Assembly (NCBI GenBank): GCA_003023165.1
Contig: PXSD01000121.1
Location: 16,578 to 29,609, forward strand
Length of the DNA: 13,032 bases
Reading direction: 5' to 3'
DNA from: Halobacteriales archaeon QS_9_67_15
GTDB taxonomy: Archaea; Halobacteriota; Halobacteria; Halobacteriales; Haloarculaceae
In this document: in pieces, positions 1 to 5,595 of the stretch
Layout: each line of letters starts with the position of its first letter
Position numbering within the stretch: the first letter of the stretch is position 1
Notes under the pieces: generated by a model
The model's input: only the letters and a program-made list of their open reading frames with translations
Told to the model about the DNA's origin: nothing
The model's database searches: none
Position numbers and translations under genes: made by a program

Positions 1-51
1 GGTCCACCGGACTGGGCTCGCGGGCGGGCCGGACCGGTGTGCGACCGACGA

Positions 52-1368
52 CTATCCTTCGCGGTCGACGCCGAGAACGACCTCGTCGCGCTCGATCCGC
101 GCGATGTGGTCGGGGTCGACCGGGTACGTGTCCTCGTCGTGGTCGGACCACCCCAGCGCCGTCTTGATACGGTCCGTCATCGACGGGTGCGGGTCGACGT
201 ACATCTGGCCGTCCTCGACGGCCGCGACCATCCCGATCTCGTCGCCGCTCGCGTTGACCACCGTTTTCCCCTTATCGTCCTGGGAGGGCGTCGCGGTGTC
301 GGCGGTCGACTCCTCGGTCGTGATCGGTTCGTCCGCTTCGAGCGACTCGGTGTCCGCGACGCCGGTCCCCGTCCCTGCGGCCGCGACGTCGAGTTCCCTG
401 TCGTACTCGGCGGGTTCGACGATGTCGCTCTCGACCGCCCTGTGGGCGATAGTCTCCGAGGTGAGGGTCTCGGCGTCGGTCACCTCCCCCGTGACCAGTC
501 GACGGACCGAGAGGTCCTCCCCGACGACCTGACTCCGGATCAGGTGCGTCTCGATGGCGTCGTCCTCGCGGAACCGGCTCTCGACGTGGCCGCTCTCGAT
601 CGCCCGGTCGGCCGCCTCCCGCGAGTCGACGAGCTCGCCCCGGAGGACGGTCTGCTCGACCCCTTCGAGGTCGACCGTCTCGCGGATGGTGTCCGACTCC
701 AGCGTGTCGGTCTCCTCGACGTCCGCCTCCACGACGCGGCTCTCGATCGTGACCTGTTCGACGTTCTCCTTCGTGACCGTCCACGCCTCATCGATCGTCA
801 CCTCCACGTCGCAGGCGAGCTCCGATCGAGTCCCGGTTCCGAAGGTGTCGAGCGCCTCGATGCCCGCGTCGGTCGCGTCGACGTTCGTGACCGTGCAGTC
901 CTCGACCTCCCGGGAGATCAGCTCGGCGTCGACCGTGTCCGTCTCGATGAGCTCGCGGTTGGTGACCTCGCTCTCGACGGTCACCTCCTCGACGATAGTC
1001 CGCTCGACGACCGCTCGCTCGGTGAACTCCGACTGGACCGTCTCGCCCTCGAGCAGGGCCTCCTCGACCTCCTCGTTCGTGATCGCGCCGTGGCTGACTG
1101 CCTCGTGTCGGTCCACTACCTCCATCTCGTTGGCCTCGTCGTGGCGGACGACGACCATCTCGTGTTCGCGCATGTCGCTCTCGAAGGCGTCCCAGTCGCG
1201 CCGTTCGTGGTGCTCCTCGACGGCCGACTCCGGGACCATATCGACGTGCGTCTCACTACCCTCCTCGTACCGGACCGGGACCATCCCGTGTGTCTCGCCC
1301 CAGTTCCTGATCGTCTTCGTGTCTGTCGTGATCTGACTCTCTCGCCGTGTATCTCGTTCACCGGACAT
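52..1368 (-). CDS. PRC-barrel domain protein with long repetitive acidic middle region
   Basis: A 438-residue soluble acidic protein; no signal peptide or membrane segment. The last ~75 residues (about 364-438) look like a haloarchaeal PRC-barrel domain: GKTVVNASGDEIGMV, then MYVDPHPSMTDRIKTALGW, then YPVDPDHIARI. The N-terminal ~90 residues form a separate Trp/His-containing domain (TIRNWGETHGMVPVRY). Between them, about residues 95-340 are a monotonous Val/Glu/Thr pattern with recurring short blocks such as VTVESEV and VTIESRV, suggesting a stacked beta structure; the layout recalls PRC plus DUF2382 (YsnF/AvaK-like) stress proteins, but I cannot assign that family. PRC barrels are small adaptor or RNA/protein-binding modules. 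Start: ATG at 1368 was preferred over the GTG just before it because a TATA-like box lies about 27 bases upstream. It is divergent from the operon at 1535. The PRC call is firm; the function is unknown. Confidence 0.85.
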   Translation of the reverse strand: MSGERDTRRESQITTDTKTIRNWGETHGMVPVRYEEGSETHVDMVPESAVEEHHERRDWDAFESDMREHEMVVVRHDEANEMEVVDRHEAVSHGAITNEEVEEALLEGETVQSEFTERAVVERTIVEEVTVESEVTNRELIETDTVDAELISREVEDCTVTNVDATDAGIEALDTFGTGTRSELACDVEVTIDEAWTVTKENVEQVTIESRVVEADVEETDTLESDTIRETVDLEGVEQTVLRGELVDSREAADRAIESGHVESRFREDDAIETHLIRSQVVGEDLSVRRLVTGEVTDAETLTSETIAHRAVESDIVEPAEYDRELDVAAAGTGTGVADTESLEADEPITTEESTADTATPSQDDKGKTVVNASGDEIGMVAAVEDGQMYVDPHPSMTDRIKTALGWSDHDEDTYPVDPDHIARIERDEVVLGVDREG

Positions 1369-1390
1369 CACCGGCCGTTCGTCCCGCTGT

Positions 1391-1400
1391 CACATAAGGA
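1391..1400 (-). promoter_or_regulatory. TATA-like box of the PRC-barrel gene
   Basis: On the minus strand TCCTTATGTG is centred about 27 bases upstream of the ATG at 1368, so the transcript would start at or next to the start codon, as in leaderless haloarchaeal mRNAs. Predicted by eye only. Confidence 0.45.
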
Positions 1401-1474
1401 CGAGCGACGTTTTCACGATCGCCCCGCGAGTATCGTCCCCATACTGCCCCTACTCCGAGATCTGTCGGTTCGTA

Positions 1475-1488
1475 GTTGCAAGTGCAAC
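1475..1488. promoter_or_regulatory. 14-bp perfect palindrome, candidate operator
   Basis: GTTGCA-AG-TGCAAC is an inverted repeat with 6-base arms in the divergent intergenic region, about 47 bases upstream of the small membrane-protein gene and about 107 from the PRC gene start. A related site, CTTGCGAGTGCAAG (11 of 14 identical), lies at 4420-4433 upstream of the dodecin gene. Binding by a regulator is inference. Confidence 0.3.
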
Positions 1489-1534
1489 CTCTCGGCTTTC
1501 ACTGCGAGCAGCCGTATGAGAGATGGAGTCACAC

Positions 1535-1846
1535 ATGACACGATACGATACCGCGTTGCAGTTCGACGCAGCCGACTTTCTCGAAAGGACGGTCACCGAC
1601 ATCGTCGCGTTCCCGCCACGCCTCATCGGTGCGCTGGCCATCCTGGCGGCCGCGAACGTCCTCGCGATCGACCTGCTCATCGAGCGGGTCGGCACGGCCG
1701 TCTCGTACCTGCCGGCGTTCATCGCCGGCCTCGCGGTTATCATTCTCGGGTTCGTCGTCGCGGGCTTCACCGGCGACGCGGTCACGCGAGCCCGGGTGGC
1801 CGGCGTGACCGCGCCCCCCGCTAACCGCGTCGCGAGCGGTGAGTGA
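1535..1846 (+). CDS. Small two-TM membrane protein, mechanosensitive-channel TM-helix-like
   Basis: 103 residues with two hydrophobic helices, about 29-50 (RLIGALAILAAANVLAIDLL) and 59-80 (LPAFIAGLAVIILGFVVAGF), followed by GDAVTRARVAG and a short polar tail. The second helix followed by GDAV resembles the conserved TM-helix repeat (PF05552) of small-conductance mechanosensitive channel relatives, but family members are usually far longer, so this is a minimal or truncated version. Start: ATG at 1535 has GGAG at 1525-1528, six bases upstream; an in-frame ATG at 1523 would add four residues. The stop overlaps the GTG of the next gene, so the two are probably co-transcribed and translationally coupled. 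That it is a membrane protein is clear; channel activity is inference. Confidence 0.75.
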   Translation: MTRYDTALQFDAADFLERTVTDIVAFPPRLIGALAILAAANVLAIDLLIERVGTAVSYLPAFIAGLAVIILGFVVAGFTGDAVTRARVAGVTAPPANRVASGE

Positions 1847-2601
1847 TCCCGGTCGAAATGGCAGTGCTGTCGACGGTCGTCGCCGACCGCGTCCTGCCAG
1901 TGACACTCGCGCTCGCGCTCGCGTCCGTCCACCTTCTCACCCGCAGCGAACTGTTCCTGACTCGGCTCCCGCGCGGCCGCGTCCTCTCGTTCGCGGGCGG
2001 CGTCTCGGTCGCCTACGTGTTCGTCCACGTGCTGCCGGAGATCGACGACTTTCGAAAACCGATGAACGAACACCCCCTGATCGCCCTCCCGACCGAGAAG
2101 GAGGTGTACCTCGTGACGATGCTCGGCTTCGTCACCTACTACGGCCTCGAGCGACTGACCGACCGGTCGGCCGAAACGTCGACCGACGACAGACCGACGT
2201 CCGGCGTCTTCCGCGTTCACGTCGGGGCCTACGCGGCCCACAACGCCATCGTCGGCTACCTGCTCTTCCATCAGGAGGCCCCCGGCGTCGGCAACCTGCT
2301 GCTGTTCGCTCTCGCGCTCGGGCTGCACTTCCTGCTGAACGACGTGGCGCTCGAAGACCAACACGAAGCGGCCTACCACCGGATTGGCCGCTGGGCGCTC
2401 GCGATCGCGGTCCTCGTCGGCGCCGGCGTCGGGTCCGTCACCGAACTCGAGCGAGCGACGCTCGGCCTCCTCTTCGCGTTCCTCGCCGGCGGGATCGTGT
2501 TGAGCGTCGTCCGCGAGGAGCTCCCCGCGGAGCGCCAGGGCGGGTTCTGGTGGTTCACCGGCGGCGTCGCCCTCTACACCACGATCCTGCTCGTCACGTG
2601 A
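1843..2601 (+). CDS. Polytopic membrane protein, ZIP-transporter-like
   Basis: 252 residues with seven or eight predicted membrane helices. Possible metal-site residues sit inside them: VHVLPE near residue 61-66, AYAAHNAIVGYLL near 129-141, and LGLHFLLND near 159-167. The His-bearing helix layout (a VHxLPE-like motif early, HN and HxxxxD later) recalls ZIP-family divalent-metal transporters, but the classic HxxPEG motif is not present, so the assignment is tentative. A charged cytoplasmic-type loop lies at about 102-124. The GTG at 1843 overlaps the upstream stop; an ATG at 1858 would shorten the protein by five residues. It is second in an operon with the small two-TM protein, and transcription probably ends at the hairpin at 2643-2664. 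Confidence 0.8.
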   Translation: MIPVEMAVLSTVVADRVLPVTLALALASVHLLTRSELFLTRLPRGRVLSFAGGVSVAYVFVHVLPEIDDFRKPMNEHPLIALPTEKEVYLVTMLGFVTYYGLERLTDRSAETSTDDRPTSGVFRVHVGAYAAHNAIVGYLLFHQEAPGVGNLLLFALALGLHFLLNDVALEDQHEAAYHRIGRWALAIAVLVGAGVGSVTELERATLGLLFAFLAGGIVLSVVREELPAERQGGFWWFTGGVALYTTILLVT

Positions 2602-2642
2602 CCGATGCGACGAGAGCACTTCTCACGTGACCGCCGCGTAGC

Positions 2643-2664
2643 GCCGCGGTGCCCGGCCCGCGGC
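2643..2664 (+). terminator. Hairpin downstream of the ZIP-like gene
   Basis: GCCGCGG (2643-2649) and CCGCGGC (2658-2664) form a perfect 7-bp stem with an 8-base loop, 41 bases after the stop. There is no strong T-run, so it may act only as an mRNA 3'-end structure. Confidence 0.3.
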
Positions 2665-2685
2665 GTGGTGGTCATCCGACTATTC

Positions 2686-2765
2686 ATACTGTCGGCTGTA
2701 CGTCTGTCACGAATTTCGCCGCCCCGGGGCGGCGAATATCTTCACGAAGTTACAGCCGGCAGTAT
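2686..2765. repeat. 80-bp inverted-repeat element with a central perfect palindrome
   Basis: Outer arms atactgtcggctgta (2686-2700) and tacagccggcagtat (2751-2765) are reverse complements at 14 of 15 positions. Centred between them is a perfect 22-bp palindrome at 2715-2736 built from the half-site TTCGCCGCCCC. The element lies between convergent genes and ends exactly at the stop codon of the minus-strand gene. It could be a bidirectional terminator or the remnant of a small non-autonomous (MITE-like) element; no transposase or target-site duplication was seen. Confidence 0.55.
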
Positions 2766-3058
2766 CACTCCCGGTCGGATTCCCACTCCGGCGCGGACTC
2801 CCGACGGTAGGCGTCGAGCTGGTCCCGCGCCGTCTCGAGGTGCGACATCGTGAGTCCATCGACATCGTTGCCGAGTTCCACCAGCTGTCGTTCGATCTCC
2901 TCGAGTCGGTCCCCAGTCCGTTCGTCGTCCGCCGGTTCGTCGGCGACGGTTTCCAGCCCCTCCCGGATCGACGCGAGCTGTTTTCGGGCCTCGGCTTCGT
3001 CGGTGATGGTCCGCGCCGAATCGACCGCGTCCCTGGCATTGGCCAGTCCCGGATCCAT
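2765..3058 (-). CDS. Small acidic coiled-coil protein (haloarchaeal, DUF7553-like)
   Basis: 97 residues starting MDPGLANARDAVDSAR, predicted almost wholly alpha-helical with heptad-like patterns (RLEEIERQLVELGND, LETARDQLDAYRRE), very acidic, and lacking cysteine or membrane segments. Similar small helical proteins are common in haloarchaea (DUF7553-type); function unknown. The ATG at 3058 was preferred although the frame stays open upstream to 3178, because the extra 40 residues are Arg/Gly/Pro-rich and unlike haloarchaeal coding sequence. The gene is divergent from the winged-helix gene at 3214 and its stop forms part of the inverted-repeat element. Confidence 0.7.
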   Translation of the reverse strand: MDPGLANARDAVDSARTITDEAEARKQLASIREGLETVADEPADDERTGDRLEEIERQLVELGNDVDGLTMSHLETARDQLDAYRRESAPEWESDRE

Positions 3059-3213
3059 GTGGACACGTACGGGAGCCGGACGGAAAGGGCTCTTGCCGGC
3101 CCACACGCCGCCGTACAGCTGCTCTCGTGGCCGGTCTTCGGACTGCCCGCAAGACGGCCGGTCTATTCCTTTAGGCACCGGTCTGATGTGAGTAGCGGGA
3201 AAACACTACAATC

Positions 3214-3552
3214 ATGACTCACGGGGTCGACGAAGCGACGGTCAGGGACAAGCGTCTCGAAGACGCCGGTATCGACTCGAACCGACTCGGCGACGCACTC
3301 GACGACCCGCACTGCCAGTACCTGTTGCAGTACCTCCGGGACACGACGGGGTCGGCGTCCATCTCGGACTGCGCGACGTACGTCGTCTCGCAGATAACGG
3401 ACAGTCCACAGGAGGAGGTCTCGGACGATGTCCTGCGGCGCGTCCAGACGTGGTTCTACCACGGGCAGTTGCCGATGCTCGACGAGCACGGAGTGGTGGA
3501 GTTCGACCCCGACTCCAGGACCGTCCGACTGGCCGACGACTCACCGGTCTGA
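3214..3552 (+). CDS. DUF7344-type winged-helix (ArsR-like) protein
   Basis: 112 residues. After a ~24-residue acidic leader, LGDALDDPHCQYLLQYLRDT matches the first helices of haloarchaeal DUF7344 winged-helix domains; the middle (SISDCATYVVSQI) would be the helix-turn-helix, and WFYHGQLPMLDEHGVVEFDP with SRTVRLAD forms the wing and last strand. Such proteins are presumed DNA-binding regulators; the target cannot be told from sequence. A weak TATA-like TTCCTTTA (3166-3173) would give a leader of about 18 bases. Downstream lies decayed sequence (PRC and NuoC fragments), so the gene is probably monocistronic. Family call fairly firm, regulatory role inferred. Confidence 0.8.
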   Translation: MTHGVDEATVRDKRLEDAGIDSNRLGDALDDPHCQYLLQYLRDTTGSASISDCATYVVSQITDSPQEEVSDDVLRRVQTWFYHGQLPMLDEHGVVEFDPDSRTVRLADDSPV

Positions 3553-3621
3553 ACGGGACCCCCCGTCGACGGAGGGCAGTGGCGACAGCGAATCGACGGC
3601 GAAAGACGCTCCAGTTCGGCC

Positions 3622-3714
3622 GACGACCGAGGGAGACCGATCGTCGACAGCAACGGCGAGACGACCGGCATCGTCTCCGAGGCCCGAGCCGGGACAGCGT
3701 ACGTCGACCCCGAC
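3622..3714 (+). pseudogene. PRC-barrel domain fragment
   Basis: Read in the frame of the preceding winged-helix gene beyond its stop, this stretch gives DDRGRPIVDSNGETTGIV followed by SEARAGTAYVDPD. That is the N-terminal half of a haloarchaeal PRC-barrel, comparable to GKTVVNASGDEIGMV and YVDP in the gene at 52-1368. There is no start codon in context, and homology stops at YVDPD, where the second half (LTD.. then LGW) is missing. The break falls in GTCGACCCCGAC, where the minus-strand NuoC remnant also ends. Interpreted as a non-functional scrap. Confidence 0.6.
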
Positions 3715-4087
3715 GAGGTCGTAGGCTTCGCGCTCGTGCCAGTCGGCCGTGCTGTAGACCGGCGCCGCCGACTCGTGGCGCGGGTCGTCTCTCGGCGTCG
3801 GGACGACGATGTCGACCTCGTGGGTCCGCTCGTCGTACTTCGTCACGCGGTAGACCGACTCGTAGCGGTCCTGATACTCCTGGGCGGTGAGACGGCTCAG
3901 GTGGTCGAAGCCGGCCCGGTCCCGCAGGTCGAACAGGACCGACTGGACATCGTCGGGACTGACCACGAACCCGGGCGCGTTGACGTGGTCGTCCCTGCCG
4001 ATACTCGGTCGCCGATCAGTGCTCGATCTCGTCGTCGTCGACGTCGCCGTCCTCGGCGACGCCAGCCGGTTCTGTCTGTGCAGTCAT
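3703..4087 (-). pseudogene. nuoC: NuoC (complex I 30-kDa subunit) remnant, frameshifted and truncated
   Basis: The segment from about 3990 down to 3703 reads HVNAPGFVVSPDDVQSVL, then GFDHLSRLTAQEYQDRYESV, then TADWHEREAYDLVGVD: the NuoC core, including the HEREAYDLxG signature, as in the NuoC half of haloarchaeal NuoCD. Intact NuoC continues through a conserved HPDLRRILLP stretch; here homology stops at 3703 and an unrelated tail runs to 3541. The N-terminus is scattered over three frames: ATG 4087 opens MTAQTEPAGVAEDGD and stops at 4016, LIGDRVSAG lies in a second frame, and RDDHVNAPGF in a third. A 141-residue open frame (3541-3966, GTG start) could still be translated but would not make a working subunit. 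No other complex I gene is present here. Confidence 0.8.
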
Positions 4088-4120
4088 TGTCGTAGTAGGT
4101 GGTACCGAACCGTGGAGCGG

Positions 4121-4142
4121 TCCCGGAGAGAAGCGACCGGGA
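4121..4142 (-). terminator. Hairpin downstream of dodecin
   Basis: TCCCGG (4121-4126) and CCGGGA (4137-4142) form a 6-bp stem with a 10-base loop just past the dodecin stop codon on the minus strand. There is no U-run; tentative. Confidence 0.25.
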
Positions 4143-4148
4143 ACTGCG

Positions 4149-4355
4149 CTACTCCCGGTGGACCGGGAACGCGACTTCGACCGTCGCTTTGTACTCGGTC
4201 ACCTCTCCGTTCTCGACGTCGGCGGTCCAGTCTTCGACCTCGACACCGTGGATGTCGTCGATGGTCTCGCTCGCCTGCGCGACGGCTTCGTCCGCCGCGT
4301 CGTGCCAGGACTCTTCGGAGGTGCCGAGTACTTTGACTATCTTGATTGCGGTCAT
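4149..4355 (-). CDS. Dodecin family flavin-binding protein
   Basis: 68 residues, the usual dodecin size. The start IVKVLGTSEESWHDAADEAV, then HGVEVEDWTADVENG and the last strand EYKATVEVAFPV follow the dodecin beta-alpha-beta-beta fold. Dodecins assemble into hollow dodecamers that store riboflavin/FMN or related flavins. In the Halobacterium salinarum protein a Trp (NVVWAEV) sandwiches the isoalloxazine ring; the aligned position here is Gly (DIHGVEV), as in the dodecin-like branch that lacks this Trp, so flavin stacking may differ or another ligand may bind. The ATG at 4355 is supported by a TATA-like box about 26 bases upstream. The gene is monocistronic between the NuoC remnant and the channel gene. 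Confidence 0.92.
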   Translation of the reverse strand: MTAIKIVKVLGTSEESWHDAADEAVAQASETIDDIHGVEVEDWTADVENGEVTEYKATVEVAFPVHRE

Positions 4356-4374
4356 GGCGCGCGGTTCGAAGGGC

Positions 4375-4385
4375 GCAAACTAAAG
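4375..4385 (-). promoter_or_regulatory. TATA-like box of the dodecin gene
   Basis: Minus strand CTTTAGTTTGC is centred about 26 bases before the ATG at 4355, consistent with a leaderless transcript. Predicted by eye. Confidence 0.45.
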
Positions 4386-4406
4386 CGTTGAGCCGGCATC
4401 TCACAC

Positions 4407-4439
4407 CCGTCGCCGTTCCCTTGCGAGTGCAAGCGACGG
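4407..4439. other. Stem-loop/dyad between the channel gene and dodecin
   Basis: CCGTCGC (4407-4413) pairs with GCGACGG (4433-4439), and inside it CTTGC (4420-4424) pairs with GCAAG (4429-4433). It may terminate the antiporter-channel transcript, which ends at 4528 on the same strand, or, since its core resembles the palindrome at 1475-1488, be a regulator site upstream of dodecin. Neither role is shown. Confidence 0.3.
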
Positions 4440-4527
4440 TCGCGCCCGCTCGGTCGTCGTCCGGGAGACGCAGACTGGGTCGACTCCTCGATTCGACGGC
4501 CGGAGTCCATCGGTGGCGCCGGGCTCG

Positions 4528-5517
4528 TCAGGAGATTCGCCGCGTCAGGACGAACACGAGCAGCGCCATCAGGATCGAACCCAGCAGCGACTCCGCGCCG
4601 GCCAGCCAGCGGGCGACGGTCCCGACCGGCCGGATGTCGCCGTATCCGAGCGTCGAGAACGTGATCACGCTGAAGTACAGGCTCCTGGCGAGGATGTAAG
4701 CGACCCAGAACGGCGGCGCGTCCTCGGGGCTCTCCAGCGTCCACGTCGTCGTCTCTCCGCCGCGCCAGTGACTCATCCCGTAGCCGGTCACCCAGCGCGA
4801 CCCCTCGGCCTTGAGCGCGGTGGCGTAGTTGCCCTCGTGCCAGTCGGCCCGCCGTCGCATGTCCTTCTCGTCGAGGTAGTAGCTCCGCGCCTCGATCGAG
4901 AGCGCATTGTTCTCGTGAATGGTCCGGATCTCTCGGTACGTCCAGATCGCCGCCTGTGCCGTCTGGAGGTACCACTCCTCGTCGACATCGTCGAGTTCGT
5001 CCTCGTAGACGCTCGTCTTGCCGAAGGTTGTGCTCCGACTGATCCGGACGTTCGAGAACGCCGCCTGGTCGAGCCTGACGTTCGTGAGGTCGGCACTGCG
5101 GAGGTCACAGACGCTCAGCGCGGCGTCCTCTAGATTCACCCCGGAGAAGTCGGTGCGACGGGCCGACACGTTTTCCAACGACGCCTCCCGCAAGTCCGCA
5201 CCGCTGAGCGACGCGTCGTTGAAGTCGACCGCCGTCAGTTGCGCGCCGATGAGCGAACAGTTCTCGAACCAGTCGACACCGTTCAGGCTCACGCGTCCGA
5301 GGACAGCGCCGTCGAGTCGTTCGTTCTCGCGCGGTTGCCGGTCCGCCAGCGCGTCGCGAGGCTTGACCGAGATGTCCAGGTGCCAGAGACAGCGGTCTTC
5401 GTCTTCCCAGACCGGTCGCCAGCAAGACACCGCGCCGATGTCAGGGAGCGTACTCACGTCGTACACGTACCCGCACCGGTCGGACGGTGCCGCCTGTGCG
5501 CCGTGATTTGCCGTCAC
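4528..5517 (-). CDS. Pentapeptide-repeat protein with K+-channel pore domain
   Basis: 329 residues. N-terminal C15, C32, C43 and H46 (CLWH) could form a zinc knuckle. Residues ~70-160 are pentapeptide repeats of the A(D/N)LxX type (GAQLTAVDF, GADLREASL, SADLTNVRL), a right-handed beta-helix. A linker helix at ~180-250 follows. The C-terminus has LYFSVITFSTLGYGD (~280-294), a pore helix plus K+ filter, and one outer helix (GAESLLGSILMALLVFVLTR). Such fusions, common in haloarchaea, are predicted K+ channels. I find no hydrophobic helix long enough to be TM1 between the linker and the pore; only PPFWVAYILARS precedes it, and GYGMSHWRGGETTTW looks like a joined edge, so pore assembly may be impaired. 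GTG start. It lies 78 bases downstream of the antiporter gene, likely the same transcript. Confidence 0.85.
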   Translation of the reverse strand: MTANHGAQAAPSDRCGYVYDVSTLPDIGAVSCWRPVWEDEDRCLWHLDISVKPRDALADRQPRENERLDGAVLGRVSLNGVDWFENCSLIGAQLTAVDFNDASLSGADLREASLENVSARRTDFSGVNLEDAALSVCDLRSADLTNVRLDQAAFSNVRISRSTTFGKTSVYEDELDDVDEEWYLQTAQAAIWTYREIRTIHENNALSIEARSYYLDEKDMRRRADWHEGNYATALKAEGSRWVTGYGMSHWRGGETTTWTLESPEDAPPFWVAYILARSLYFSVITFSTLGYGDIRPVGTVARWLAGAESLLGSILMALLVFVLTRRIS

Positions 5518-5595
5518 GAAACCACCGCCGTGTCAGGCTTCGTCGTCCGCGTTCGCCGGGAACTGTCGCTCTGTCTCGCATCGAGTCTCCACACG

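Noticed and set aside
37..1824. Long plus-strand open frame (595 codons) opposite the PRC-barrel gene
   Set aside because: It is Arg/Val/Leu/Asp-rich shadow coding of a G+C-rich gene on the other strand, spans two real genes and matches no family.
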